Part shown: positions 26,355 to 35,572 of the stretch, in pieces
Numbering within the stretch: the first letter of the stretch is position 1
Layout: the number at the start of each line of letters is the position of its first letter
Source: CAYZXL01 sp964482435
GTDB lineage: Bacteria > Auribacterota > JABMQX01
Direction: 5' to 3'
NCBI GenBank assembly: GCA_964482435.1
Contig: CAYZXL010000009.1
Location: 1-64,000, forward strand
DNA length: 64,000 nt
Position numbers and translations under genes: made by a program
Notes under the pieces: generated by a model
The model's input: only the letters and a program-made list of their open reading frames with translations
The model's database searches: none
Told to the model about the DNA's origin: nothing

Positions 26355-27551
26355 GTGAAGTTCGTTCAATTTTCAGACGTTCATCTCGATGCGAGTCTCC
26401 GGGACTCGAAGCTCTCGCTTCCGGAAGAGAAGAGGCAGCAAAGGCAGAGAGAAGTCCGGCAGCTTGTCGCAGAGGCATGCTCCCTTGCTCGGGAAAGAGG
26501 ATGCGACCTGATTCTTATCCCGGGCGACCTGTTTGACGACGAATCCGCAGATTTCAACACGATTCATTTCCTGATTGATACATTTCGCTCGGTTTCGCCG
26601 CTGCCGATATTCATCGCCCCGGGAAATCACGATCCGTATCTCCCGCAATCTCCATACAACACTGGTTTCCTCGTCGAGAAAGAGATTCCACCCTGGCCCG
26701 ACAACGTTCATATCTTCTCCAGCGGCGATTTCCAGACCGTTCGCCTGCCGGGGAGGGAGGGCATTGCAGTAACGGGAATCGCCAACGTAGGTCGCGGAAT
26801 CGAGCAAAAGCGAATTCTGTCCCAGGGAATTCCAACGGCGACGAATGCTTTCAACATTCTTCTGTTCCACGGCTCGCGCGAGCCTTTCCCCCCGGCGAAA
26901 GAACCCACGATGCCCTTCAACGATAGAGAGCTTCTTTCTCAGGGCTTCGACTACGCTGCCGTTGGCCACTACCACACGTACTCCGAAATCAAGGACCGCG
27001 ATGGGCGAATCCGCGCCGCGTACTCGGGAACCCCCGCTTCGCAGAGGCTTAACGAGGCGGGCGAGAAGTACTTCCTTTTCGGCGAAATTTCCGACGACAA
27101 AGCACTGACGCTTGAGAGAGTGAAACTTGACCGGCGAACGCTGCACGTCGTCGAGGTCAACTGCTCCGGGCTCACGCACAGCGAGGCGGTTATCCGCAAA
27201 ATCGAGGAAGATGCGAGAAAGGCGTCACAAAACAGCGACGACATCCTGTTTGTAAAGCTTGAGGGGCGCTTTCCTCGCGGCTCTGCATTGCAACTGCCCC
27301 AAGACCTCCTGGCGGACAAGTATTTTCATGTCGCTATTGACGCAAGCGGGTTGATGCCGGATTACGACCTTGAGGAATATCGGCGCGAGCCGGCGCTCAT
27401 GACGAGCGTCGAGGGGGAGTTCGTGAAGGCGCTTCTGAACAGGGAGGCGCAGACTCCAGATGAGAGGGAGAAGCGCATCATCCGAGCCGCTCTTCTTTAT
27501 GGATTAGACGCTTTTCACTACGAGAGGATCGTGCGGCGATATGAGGATTAA
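26355..27551 (+). CDS. SbcD/YhaO-like metallophosphoesterase (DNA repair exonuclease)
   Basis: The 398-residue protein has the full calcineurin-like nuclease motif set: FSDVHLD, LIPGDLFDD, APGNHDPY, LFHGS, GHYHTY. In SbcD/Mre11 proteins this binds two Mn2+ and cuts DNA ends and hairpins together with an SbcC/Rad50 ATPase. It starts at GTG 26355 with GGGAGAG about 9 nt upstream. Its last 11 bp overlap the downstream ATPase gene, showing translational coupling and partnership. The length and the partner's membrane hairpin resemble the YhaO/YhaN pair of Firmicutes more than classic SbcCD. Confidence 0.92.
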   Translation: MKFVQFSDVHLDASLRDSKLSLPEEKRQQRQREVRQLVAEACSLARERGCDLILIPGDLFDDESADFNTIHFLIDTFRSVSPLPIFIAPGNHDPYLPQSPYNTGFLVEKEIPPWPDNVHIFSSGDFQTVRLPGREGIAVTGIANVGRGIEQKRILSQGIPTATNAFNILLFHGSREPFPPAKEPTMPFNDRELLSQGFDYAAVGHYHTYSEIKDRDGRIRAAYSGTPASQRLNEAGEKYFLFGEISDDKALTLERVKLDRRTLHVVEVNCSGLTHSEAVIRKIEEDARKASQNSDDILFVKLEGRFPRGSALQLPQDLLADKYFHVAIDASGLMPDYDLEEYRREPALMTSVEGEFVKALLNREAQTPDEREKRIIRAALLYGLDAFHYERIVRRYED

Positions 27552-30438
27552 AAAAGTCATCGCCTCCAGCTTCGGGTGTCTTTCTGGCAGCTACAGCTTT
27601 TTCGACGACCGCGCCAATGTGGTCGTGGAAGAGAATGAGCGCGGCAAATCCACGCTCGTCGCGGCGATTCTCGCGGGGCTTTATGGCCTTTCCCCAAGCC
27701 GCCCAAGGGACAGGCTCACGGAGAAAGAAACCTATCAGCCCTGGAAGGGCGGGCCGTATCGAGTCGAGCTTGAGATTGAAGACGACAGGGGCCGGTCTCT
27801 CCGAATAGAGCGGGATTTCGGCGAGGGGAAGATCAGACCTCTAAGGGTCACTGACTTGTCCGCGAATAAGGACGTGACGGAAGAGTTCCGCATCGGGAAG
27901 AGCGAATTCGCGGTCGGAGAACACCTGCTCGGCAGCAGACACGACCCTATGTCCAGAGAGGTCTTCCTCAAGACCTGCCTCGTCAAGCAGCTTGAGACAG
28001 AGGAAGTCGGAAAGGACCCAAAGGACCGACGCGGCCTGCTTGATAAGGTCCAGCAAATATTCGATGCTTCGGGCGGGAAGGCGACGGCGGCGAAAGCTAT
28101 TAGCGTTCTCGGGGAAGCTACCCAGAAGTACCCCACGAAGGTATGGGCGACACCGACGGTTACGATCGGGAAGGAAATTGAGAAGCTGAGTGCGGAGATC
28201 GAAAAACGGAAGGACCGAATAGAGTTTCTAGACAGGGAAAGGAAAGGGGCAGCGCCGAGTATGGCCAAGCTCGCTTCTCTTCGCAGCGACGTTGAGGGAC
28301 TCGAGGCGCGCCGCCAACAGGTGGAATATCTCACCCGCAGAGCCGAATTTAAAGAGACCGAAGCAGCCCTGAAAGACGACGCCGAGAATCGCCAGAGGCT
28401 CGATAAGCTCGTCCAGCGCAAGGAATCTTTGAAGCCATACAGCGACTTCCCGAAGGAAAAAGCAGCCGAGTTTGACCGCCTTACCGGCCGTCTCGAGGAA
28501 CTGCGTAAGCACAGAAGGCGGTTAACGGAATCGCTCGGCAAGCTGAATGCCGACCTGGAGGCAAAGAATTCGGCGCTGAAACAGTTCGAAGGATTTGAGG
28601 CCGCCGACCAGGATTTCAAGACCCGTCTGCACGACCTATCCACCGAGTTGGCAAGGCTCGCCAGGGAAGTGGAGGCACGTAGCCGACGCTTGTTGGACGC
28701 TGAGGAGTCTGTCCGAAAAGACGGTTTCGACCTGTCGGAGGCCGAGGAACTTAGTCGCAGATTCTCGAGCCTGGATTTCAGGGATAAGGACTTGCTGAGG
28801 AAGTCGGAGTCGAGAATCCCGGAGATCGAAGCAAAGCTGGTGAAGCTGGAAACGAGACAAAAAGAGCTTTGCAGGCTTTGGAAGTGGGGCAGGCTTGTGG
28901 TGCCCATCGGACTACTCATCATTCTTGGGCTTCTGGCATCCGGGAGGCTGGGATTGGCGGCTGAGGCAGTTGTCGTGCTGATTTTAGGACTCGCCGTCTG
29001 CATGGCTGTCGCCGTGTATGTGGAGTCACGCGCGTTTCAACGGCTTGGGGTACGTAACCTGAGTGAGGCGCGAAGGAGGGCCCAAGAGGCGCAACAGGAG
29101 GTACGGGCGCTTGTGGAAGAGCGGGAGGGTCTTACCGCGAGGCTTGAAGAGATGGCAAGGACGGTGGGATTCGGGACAACCGGCCATTTGTCAGAAGCGT
29201 TCATAAGATGGGGGCCGCTTGAGGACCGGGCTAAAGGGCTTGAGTCCATGAGGAGGGATGTCGAGGAAGCGCAGAAACAAGTGGCCTCCGCGAAGGAGAG
29301 AGCGTCCGTGGAGCTTCGAAAGATTCGCGTGGATGCCACGCCGGAGCAGATTGACGTCACTCTCCTGGAAGAAGGGGAGAAACAGATGGGGGAGTATCTG
29401 GACACTGTCTCATCTGTGAAGAAACTGGAGGAACAGACAAAAAAGAACCACGAGGAGATAGCGGAGATTGACCGAGAGGGCAAAGCTTTGCGGGAATCCA
29501 TCCGCGGGATTCTGGCGCAAGCGAAGCTCCCTCCGGAACTTGCTCCGGAAGAAGCCCAGCCGAAAGTTGAGGAGGCGCGCCAGAAAAGCGAGGAGTTTCA
29601 TCGCCTCACAGCCAGGGACATACCGGAACTGGAGCGACGGATTCTTCCGTCGGAGGAGGGCGGCGAGATGAATCGGCGGCTGGAATCGCTCAGGCTCGAA
29701 ACCGAGAGGCGGGCCGCCGAGCGGCCAAATCTCTCAAAGCTTGAGGTGACAAGAAAGCGTTCGGAGTACCAGGAGGAAGTCCGGAAGACCGGCGAAGAAA
29801 TCGACAGGAAAAAAGACGAGAAAAGGCAGCTCTTCCACCACTTGGAGAAGGTGGAGGATACGTATCATGAAGAATATCCCCGCCTAACGGACCAAGTCGC
29901 CAAGCTCAACGAAGACCTCGACAGGGCGGAGCGGTTTGTGCAATCCATCTCGATAGCCACAAAGACTTTGGAAGAAATCTCCGTCAGAAGTCATGCTCGG
30001 TGGGCGGGGACGTTGAACGAAAGGACCAACGAGATTCTCAAGCACATCAATCCTCGGTGCAAGGAGCTGAAATTCGACGAGGATTTAAGTTTCACGGTCG
30101 TGCCGGGAGATGGGGAAGAGCCGAAGGATCAAAGGCACATAGACGCACAGGAGAGCGTCGGGGCAAGACATCAGATTTACCTCGCGGTCCGCCTTGCTCT
30201 GGCCGACTATCTTTCCTCAACCGACACCAGACTTCCCGTCATTCTCGACGACCCGTTTGCGACCAGTGACGATGAGCGATTCCTTTCCGGGATGAGATTC
30301 CTCTGCGGCGAATTCCGCAAAAACCACCAGGTCACCGTCCTCACCTGCCACCGTCAGCGGCACTCCGAGCTTATTCGGGAGAAAGCCCCCGACCTCCTTG
30401 AGGAGATGCGCATTCTCGCAATCACCCCGACCACGTGA
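27541..30438 (+). CDS. SbcC/YhaN-like SMC-type ATPase with internal membrane hairpin
   Basis: The 965-residue protein has a Walker A near the N-terminus (ENERGKSTL, residues ~32-40) and a Walker B near the C-terminus (LPVILDDPF). The ABC-type signature region lies before it (ESVGARHQIYLAVRLALADYL). Long coiled coils lie between. In place of the Rad50 zinc hook (CxxC), the middle (~448-492) has two hydrophobic helices around a short turn (VVPIGLLIILGLLASGRLG and AEAVVVLILGLAVCMAVAVYV). This layout is that of YhaN-type ATPases, suggesting a membrane-tethered nuclease complex. Walker A is unusual in having Glu-Arg where GPNxxGKS has the second variable pair. It is coupled to the sbcD-like gene by an 11-bp overlap. 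Confidence 0.9.
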   Translation: MRIKKVIASSFGCLSGSYSFFDDRANVVVEENERGKSTLVAAILAGLYGLSPSRPRDRLTEKETYQPWKGGPYRVELEIEDDRGRSLRIERDFGEGKIRPLRVTDLSANKDVTEEFRIGKSEFAVGEHLLGSRHDPMSREVFLKTCLVKQLETEEVGKDPKDRRGLLDKVQQIFDASGGKATAAKAISVLGEATQKYPTKVWATPTVTIGKEIEKLSAEIEKRKDRIEFLDRERKGAAPSMAKLASLRSDVEGLEARRQQVEYLTRRAEFKETEAALKDDAENRQRLDKLVQRKESLKPYSDFPKEKAAEFDRLTGRLEELRKHRRRLTESLGKLNADLEAKNSALKQFEGFEAADQDFKTRLHDLSTELARLAREVEARSRRLLDAEESVRKDGFDLSEAEELSRRFSSLDFRDKDLLRKSESRIPEIEAKLVKLETRQKELCRLWKWGRLVVPIGLLIILGLLASGRLGLAAEAVVVLILGLAVCMAVAVYVESRAFQRLGVRNLSEARRRAQEAQQEVRALVEEREGLTARLEEMARTVGFGTTGHLSEAFIRWGPLEDRAKGLESMRRDVEEAQKQVASAKERASVELRKIRVDATPEQIDVTLLEEGEKQMGEYLDTVSSVKKLEEQTKKNHEEIAEIDREGKALRESIRGILAQAKLPPELAPEEAQPKVEEARQKSEEFHRLTARDIPELERRILPSEEGGEMNRRLESLRLETERRAAERPNLSKLEVTRKRSEYQEEVRKTGEEIDRKKDEKRQLFHHLEKVEDTYHEEYPRLTDQVAKLNEDLDRAERFVQSISIATKTLEEISVRSHARWAGTLNERTNEILKHINPRCKELKFDEDLSFTVVPGDGEEPKDQRHIDAQESVGARHQIYLAVRLALADYLSSTDTRLPVILDDPFATSDDERFLSGMRFLCGEFRKNHQVTVLTCHRQRHSELIREKAPDLLEEMRILAITPTT

Positions 30439-30576
30439 AAGGGCCGTCTCCGCGACTTTGAGGTTGACAAAGATTCGTTCTGCGGGGCAGACTCAATTGT
30501 GTTGTTGAGGGACGAAGACGAGACCAATCCCTCCGCGGAACGGCTGAACGAAGCGCTGATTCTCGGATACGAGACA

Positions 30577-31593
30577 ATGAAAGAAGCGATGCTTTACACC
30601 AAGCGCGATGATGGCAAGGTTGCTTGCTTTCTGTGCAGCCATCGCTGCGTGATAGCCGACGGTAATCGCGGCGTCTGCAACGTGCGCCTGAACCGAAATG
30701 GAACCCTTTTCACTCTCGCCTACGGCAAGGTGATCGCCCGCCACGTTGACCCCATCGAGAAAAAGCCCCTGTTTCATTTTCTTCCGGGGAGTTTTTCCTA
30801 TTCGATAGCAACTGTCGCCTGTAATTTCCGATGTTCGTTTTGCCAGAACTGGGAAATCTCTCAGTACAAAGACGACGAGCCGGTTCTTCCCGGAAAACCT
30901 CTTTCACTGGAGACAGCAGTCGCGGAAGCCTCCGGATCCGGCTGCTCCTCCATCTCCTACACCTATACCGAGCCAACCATTTTCTTCGAGTATGCCTGCG
31001 AAACCGCAACCCTCGCTCACCAGAAAGGCATCAAGAACGTCTTCGTCACCAACGGCTATCAGACGCCCGAAACCATCGAGAAAATGAAGGGTGTCATTGA
31101 CGCCGCCAACGTGGACCTCAAGTCCTTCTCCGACGAATTCTATCGCAAGATGTGCTCCGCTCGCCTCCAGCCGGTCCTCGACGCCATTAAATTGATGCAC
31201 CAGGCAGGAATTCACGTCGAGGTAACAACCCTTGTCGTGCCCGGCCAGAACGACTCCGACGAGGAGCTAACGCAGACGGCCCGATTTCTCGCGCAACTTT
31301 CTCCCGACATTCCCTGGCACATCTCCCGTTTTTATCCCAATTATCAGGAACTGGACACTCCGCCGACGCCGCGGGAAACAATCCGCCGAGCGGTTCGCAT
31401 CGGACGTAACGAGGGGATACGGTATGTCTTCGCAGGGAATCTGCCGGGCGAGGGAGATGAGGACACAATTTGCCCTCAATGCGGCGAGGTCGTCATCGCC
31501 AGAGCAGGCTATTCGGTTGACATCCGCCACCTCGACGGAAATCGGTGCGGGAACTGCGGCGCCGCGCTTCCGATTATCATTGGTGCGAAGTAA
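30577..31593 (+). CDS. amrS: AmmeMemoRadiSam system radical SAM enzyme
   Basis: The 338-residue protein carries the radical-SAM cluster CNFRCSFCQNW and the N-terminal Cys-rich segment CFLCSHRCVIADGNRGVC typical of AmrS (formerly in the PflA-activase-like group). It also has a C-terminal zinc-like CPQCGEV...CGNCGAA pair. In the AmmeMemoRadiSam system it works with AMMECR1- and MEMO-domain proteins, and the product is not established. Neither partner is encoded in the window. The start at 30577 (MKEAMLYTK) matches the family's usual beginning; a GTG at 30499 would add 26 residues. It follows the SbcC-like gene by 138 bp and precedes the ferritin-like gene by 51 bp. Confidence 0.9.
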   Translation: MKEAMLYTKRDDGKVACFLCSHRCVIADGNRGVCNVRLNRNGTLFTLAYGKVIARHVDPIEKKPLFHFLPGSFSYSIATVACNFRCSFCQNWEISQYKDDEPVLPGKPLSLETAVAEASGSGCSSISYTYTEPTIFFEYACETATLAHQKGIKNVFVTNGYQTPETIEKMKGVIDAANVDLKSFSDEFYRKMCSARLQPVLDAIKLMHQAGIHVEVTTLVVPGQNDSDEELTQTARFLAQLSPDIPWHISRFYPNYQELDTPPTPRETIRRAVRIGRNEGIRYVFAGNLPGEGDEDTICPQCGEVVIARAGYSVDIRHLDGNRCGNCGAALPIIIGAK

Positions 31594-31644
31594 GTCCGCG
31601 GCGGCGGCTCGGAAAGCAAAGTCAGCCCAACTCGGAGAACAATC

Positions 31645-32154
31645 ATGCCTCTCGACGTCTCAGGGATAACAGTTGAGGACGTTCTCGCCATCGCCATTCG
31701 TCTGGAGGAGGATGGCATTGAGTTCTATCGGGCAGCGAGCGAGAAAGCCCATACAAAGCACCTTCGTGACGTTCTCAACCTCCTCGGCACTCACGAAGTC
31801 GAGCACAAGTTGACCTTCCAAGGACTCGCCAGGGAGATGGGCCTTGACGTGTCAGGAAGACGCCATTCCGGGGGCATTTTTCAAGAGAACCTCCGGGCAC
31901 TGACTGAAGCTGGAGTTTTTCCCCGTCTGGAGGAAAGGGACGCGGCAATTGCTTCGCTTCACAGCCCGGCGCAGGCTCTTCGATTTGGGATAAAGGTCGA
32001 GAAAGGTTCCGTGCTGTTCTACGAATCGGCGGCAAGGGCCGCCGGGTCGCAGGATGTCCGTCAGACTTTCAACCAAATCCTCGCCCAGGAACGTCAGCAC
32101 GTGCGCCTCCTGACCGCCGAGCTGAAAGCCCACAAAGCGAGCTCTGTGCCATGA
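31645..32154 (+). CDS. Ferritin-like/rubrerythrin-fold protein
   Basis: The 169-residue protein is a four-helix ferritin-like domain with paired diiron ligand motifs: EEDGIEFY and THEVEH in the first half, KGSVLFYESAA and AQERQH in the second. The first half looks complete (E, ExxH). In the second half the helix-3 glutamate is shifted (VEKGSVLFYE), but ExxH remains as ERQH. It lacks the C-terminal rubredoxin domain of rubrerythrin. A role in peroxide or iron handling is inferred from the family. GGAG lies 6 nt before the ATG. It lies downstream of amrS on the same strand. Confidence 0.85.
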   Translation: MPLDVSGITVEDVLAIAIRLEEDGIEFYRAASEKAHTKHLRDVLNLLGTHEVEHKLTFQGLAREMGLDVSGRRHSGGIFQENLRALTEAGVFPRLEERDAAIASLHSPAQALRFGIKVEKGSVLFYESAARAAGSQDVRQTFNQILAQERQHVRLLTAELKAHKASSVP

Positions 32155-32510
32155 AGCCAGTGGTCGTCGTCCGGGGGGACACGTGCGCACTTACGTCATT
32201 GCCCGGCGTGGCTTCATCGCAGAGATGACGCGGCAGTCTCCGAGGAACTTCCCGGCTTCCGGGACTGTTTGAGAGGGCGAAGAATTTCTTCTTCTGCCGT
32301 TCCGAGAACGTCTGCGTTTGTTCTATAATGCACCTCAATCGAATGGAGATCGGCGTGGCTATCAGTTCCGCCGGGGGCCAGGAGCGTTCGTCATGCGGCG
32401 CGGTGGTTGGGCTTATCCATGATAAACGTCGTGCCCATTTTAGGCGTTAAAGCGTCGGCATCTTATTCCCGAGAAAAACGAAACGGATGATTCACTGTAA
32501 AGGAGGTTCT
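32155..32510. other. Non-coding gap with a possible weak promoter
   Basis: No gene is seen. A perfect TATAAT lies at 32324-32329 with TTCCGA 18 nt upstream (32300-32305), a weak -35 match. It may drive the DUF362 gene with a leader of about 170 nt. A strong AAAGGAGGT ribosome site at about 32498-32506 serves the ATG at 32511. Confidence 0.4.
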
Positions 32511-33461
32511 ATGGGAGAGAGAATTAGTCGAAGAGAATTCATAGGAAGGTTCGCCGGGCTTGCAGTCGGTTCACTTGCCGCGCCCCAGATTTTCCGCGAT
32601 GCAGCAGCCGCAGCGACCACGTCCGCGCCCAGCGTCCCCGACATCTTCGTTGTCAAGAACGGTTCGCCGGCCGAAATGGTTCGCAAGGTCATTGACCGTT
32701 TCGGAGGAATTACAGCGCTCGTCAAGAAAGATTCCAAAGTCGTCCTCAAGCCGAACATGACCTGGGAGCTTTCGCCCTCCATAGCCGGAAACACGCATCC
32801 GGAAGTCGCCAAAACGCTTGCGGAGTTGGTCATGCAGGCAAGCCCGAAAGAGGTCGTCGCCCTCGACAATCCTCTCCGCAGAAATGCCTTTGAAGTCTCC
32901 GGAGTCAAAGAAGCTCTCGAGCAGGTCAAGGGGGTCAAAGTGCTGAAAACCGACAAGGAGGAGTTCTACAAAAGGGTTGAGATTCCGCGAGCAAAAGTGA
33001 TCAAGGAGCCTATCCTCGTTTCAAAAGACCTTCTCGACGCCGACGTGATTTTCAACCTCCCCAACGCAAAGTCTCACGGCTCCACCATCGTGACGTTCGG
33101 AATGAAAAACTGGATGGGCGTCGTCTATGACCGCCAGTACTTCCACAGTAAGGGCCTTCACGAGTGCATCGCCGAGATTTCCTCGAGCATAAAGCCGACT
33201 CTTGTCATCGTTGACGCCACTCGCATAAACCCATACGGCGGTCCCAGCAACTCGAATCCTGCCGCCACCCGGCGTCTCGACATGCTCGTTGCCGGCAAGG
33301 ACCAGGTTGCGGTGGATGCCTACTGCGTCGGCCTCGCAGAATGGCAGAACCGAAAGTACAAGCCGCAGGATATCCTCCAGCTTCGCTACGCGGCTGACAT
33401 CGGCGTCGGGCGAATTGACGTCGAGAACCTCAAGGTCGAAGTCGTTGATATGAAGGCATGA
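32511..33461 (+). CDS. Tat-exported DUF362 protein
   Basis: The 316-residue protein has a twin-arginine signal (ERISRREFIGRFAGLAVG...) and a full DUF362 domain: VVLKPNMTW, NTHPEVAKTLAEL, DVIFNLPNAKSHGSTIVTFGMKNWMG, and a final AADIGVGRIDVENLKVE. DUF362 is of uncertain function; related proteins carry ferredoxin domains, but no iron-sulfur cysteines are present here. The ATG at 32511 has AAAGGAGGT 4-5 nt upstream, so the in-frame ATG at 32487 is not needed. A bidirectional hairpin follows the stop, ending this plus-strand block. Confidence 0.9.
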   Translation: MGERISRREFIGRFAGLAVGSLAAPQIFRDAAAAATTSAPSVPDIFVVKNGSPAEMVRKVIDRFGGITALVKKDSKVVLKPNMTWELSPSIAGNTHPEVAKTLAELVMQASPKEVVALDNPLRRNAFEVSGVKEALEQVKGVKVLKTDKEEFYKRVEIPRAKVIKEPILVSKDLLDADVIFNLPNAKSHGSTIVTFGMKNWMGVVYDRQYFHSKGLHECIAEISSSIKPTLVIVDATRINPYGGPSNSNPAATRRLDMLVAGKDQVAVDAYCVGLAEWQNRKYKPQDILQLRYAADIGVGRIDVENLKVEVVDMKA

Positions 33462-33503
33462 GCGCGAGCTTCGTTGGCTGGCGTGCTTGACCCCTCGAAA
33501 CAG

Positions 33504-33546
33504 AACGGCCGGCGCACGGAGACCCTCCAGGCGCCGGCCGTTTCTC
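33504..33546. terminator. Bidirectional hairpin terminator
   Basis: A perfect 12-bp stem is formed by AACGGCCGGCGC (33504-33515) and GCGCCGGCCGTT (33531-33542) around a 15-nt loop. The plus strand continues TTCTCATTCATTT and the minus strand reads into GTTTCGAGG. It sits between the convergent DUF362 and thioesterase genes, where a shared terminator is expected. Confidence 0.7.
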
Positions 33547-33548
33547 AT

Positions 33549-33926
33549 TCATTTCTGTTCGGGCACTGAAAAGGATGCTTGGGCCTCCGCGACGACTTTG
33601 CCCCCCTCCTCGGCGACCGTCGCTTTGCCGAAGTAGAAGTTCCCTCTGCTCGACTCGACTTTCGATTCGCAGACCAGCGTTTTGCCCTTGCTCGGCGCCT
33701 TGAACCTCACCTCCATCCTCGCCGTGAGAAATCTCCCGTGCCCGAGGAGGGAAACCAGAGCCACCGCCATCGTCGCATCTGCCAGGGAAGCGATTGCTCC
33801 CCCGTGCGTGAAACCACTCGGGTTTGTCAGCTCCTTGCGAAACGGCATCACCAAGCGCGCCGCGCCTCCTTCCTTGAGTTGCTCTTCAATCTGCAAATAC
33901 CCTACGAAAGGACATGGACTCTTCAT
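33549..33926 (-). CDS. PaaI-family hotdog thioesterase
   Basis: The 125-residue protein is a single hotdog fold with the PaaI signature SGFTHGGAIASLADATMAVAL, where the HGG loop and the following Asp form the active site, and MEVRFKAPSKG as the next strand. Such enzymes hydrolyse acyl-CoA or aryl-CoA thioesters; the natural substrate is not evident. It lies 74 bp downstream of the class I lysyl-tRNA synthetase gene on the same strand, with no obvious functional link. Confidence 0.88.
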   Translation of the reverse strand: MKSPCPFVGYLQIEEQLKEGGAARLVMPFRKELTNPSGFTHGGAIASLADATMAVALVSLLGHGRFLTARMEVRFKAPSKGKTLVCESKVESSRGNFYFGKATVAEEGGKVVAEAQASFSVPEQK

Positions 33927-34000
33927 TCAAGCGCCTCCCCAGGGTTTAGCCGTTCAATGAACGGCGTGCAGCTCTTCAGCGATGTCTCTCGCGCACTCGT

Positions 34001-35512
34001 TCACTGTGCTAATCGCCCAGCCGCCTCCTTGAATCTCGTCCTCAAAAAATTGGTCTCCAGCGCCGACAAAAACCAACCCGCCCGCGGCCCTGTCGGTTTC
34101 CCAAGTAAAGCGACGTAAACCGCCTCAAAGACTTCTTTCGGCTCAAGTCCAAGCTCGTTTCTGATGGCGTAGAGCAACTGATGAATCTCTTCCGCCACCA
34201 TCCCTTCCCTCAACCTTTCCGAAAGAGCGTGCAACGCCCTCCTTTGCCCTTCCGACAATTCCTTTGCTCCTTCTGGCAGTGTGCCTTGAAGCTCAAACTT
34301 AACCTCGTCAGGCGCAAAGCTCTCCAGCCACCGTCTGGCATATCCTGCACGCGAGAGGATTTCCTCTCTACGGCTCACATCGTATCCGCTCCTTTTCAGC
34401 GCGTTCAGTATCTCTTCCGGGTCGTCGCGGGCAATCTGGACCACGCTCACCAGGTGCCTGTACGGGACGCCAACCGGCGGCGCCTTCGTGACGGCCGAAA
34501 GCTGGCAGACCCTCTTGTCCTCCTCCTTCGATGCGACCTGGTCATACTCGTCAATAAGCCGCAACATCGGCTGCCCCGGGTCGAAAACGATGGACTTGCG
34601 CGGAGGCGTTCGAAGGATCAAGTAGCGCAATATGTCCGGCGGCACAACGTCGAGCATCTGTCGAATCGTCAAAACGTTTCCCTTGCTCGACGACATGTCG
34701 CCCATTCCCTTCAAGCTGATCCATTCATAAATCACTGAATCGGGTGCAGGATAACCAAAGACCTCCTCGGAAATTCTCTTCCCCGTCGCAAAGGAGCCGC
34801 CACGCGAGGCATGGTCCTTACCAAAAGGCTCGTAGGTCACTTTCAGAATGGCCCAGCGCGCGGGCCAATCCACCCGCCAGGCGAGCTTCCCGCCTCCTGC
34901 GAGCGGCGCCGTTCCCATGTCTCCGCACTCGCATTCGTAATCAACCGTTGCGTCTTTGGCATCGAAGCCTTTCACCGTCGTGGAATTGATTCGACCGCAC
35001 CTGTTGCACCGCGGCATGAATGGAGACCAATCCGGGGGCGTTGTCTTGCCGGTCTCCTCGTCAATGATTTTGGCGATCTCATCCCTCTTTTCCAGCGACC
35101 TGATCGTCGTTTGGAGGTATTTCCCGTCGCGGTACAGCTCGTCAACCCTCAGCGGCTCCGCGTCAATATCCAGCTCCGGCAATGATTCTAAAAATGGCGC
35201 CAGAAAATGCTCCGCATAGCTCCGGTGCCCGCCGCACGGACACGGAATCTCGCACAGCGGCTTCCCGACATGCTGTGCATAGGACTCATCAAGAAAAGGA
35301 TACACGCGCCGCAGAGGGTCTGCCGTATCCGCCACGTAGAAAAACCGCGGCCTCACTCCCCTCTCCCGCAGCGCTCGATAAACCGCATCTCCCGTTATCA
35401 TCTCCCGAAGATTCCCGACGTGAATCTCCCCCGACGGAGTTATCCCCGTGTTGATGACAATTTCTTTTCCGCCGGCAATCAGCCTTTCTGCGACTTCATC
35501 CGCCCAGTGCAT
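34001..35512 (-). CDS. lysK: Class I lysyl-tRNA synthetase
   Basis: The 503-residue enzyme charges tRNA-Lys using the class I Rossmann fold. The HIGH motif is seen in TPSGEIHVGNLREM and the KMSKS motif as DMSSSKGN. Cys-rich zinc segments (CPCGGH, CNRCGR, CECG) and a C-terminal helical anticodon-binding region complete the LysRS-1 layout. Most bacteria use the unrelated class II enzyme; LysRS-1 is typical of archaea and of scattered bacterial lineages. No class II lysS is in the window. GAGG lies 5-6 nt before the ATG. It is 60 bp downstream of the DUF3592 gene. Confidence 0.93.
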   Translation of the reverse strand: MHWADEVAERLIAGGKEIVINTGITPSGEIHVGNLREMITGDAVYRALRERGVRPRFFYVADTADPLRRVYPFLDESYAQHVGKPLCEIPCPCGGHRSYAEHFLAPFLESLPELDIDAEPLRVDELYRDGKYLQTTIRSLEKRDEIAKIIDEETGKTTPPDWSPFMPRCNRCGRINSTTVKGFDAKDATVDYECECGDMGTAPLAGGGKLAWRVDWPARWAILKVTYEPFGKDHASRGGSFATGKRISEEVFGYPAPDSVIYEWISLKGMGDMSSSKGNVLTIRQMLDVVPPDILRYLILRTPPRKSIVFDPGQPMLRLIDEYDQVASKEEDKRVCQLSAVTKAPPVGVPYRHLVSVVQIARDDPEEILNALKRSGYDVSRREEILSRAGYARRWLESFAPDEVKFELQGTLPEGAKELSEGQRRALHALSERLREGMVAEEIHQLLYAIRNELGLEPKEVFEAVYVALLGKPTGPRAGWFLSALETNFLRTRFKEAAGRLAQ

Positions 35513-35572
35513 GAGACCTCTTTCCTCCCAACTTCCATCAAATTCGTACCGTCAAGCCGCCGCGGCCCGGCT

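Noticed and set aside
27735..29003. Minus-strand open frame of 422 codons across the SbcC-like gene
   Set aside because: Ser/Arg-rich low-complexity shadow of the coiled-coil gene.
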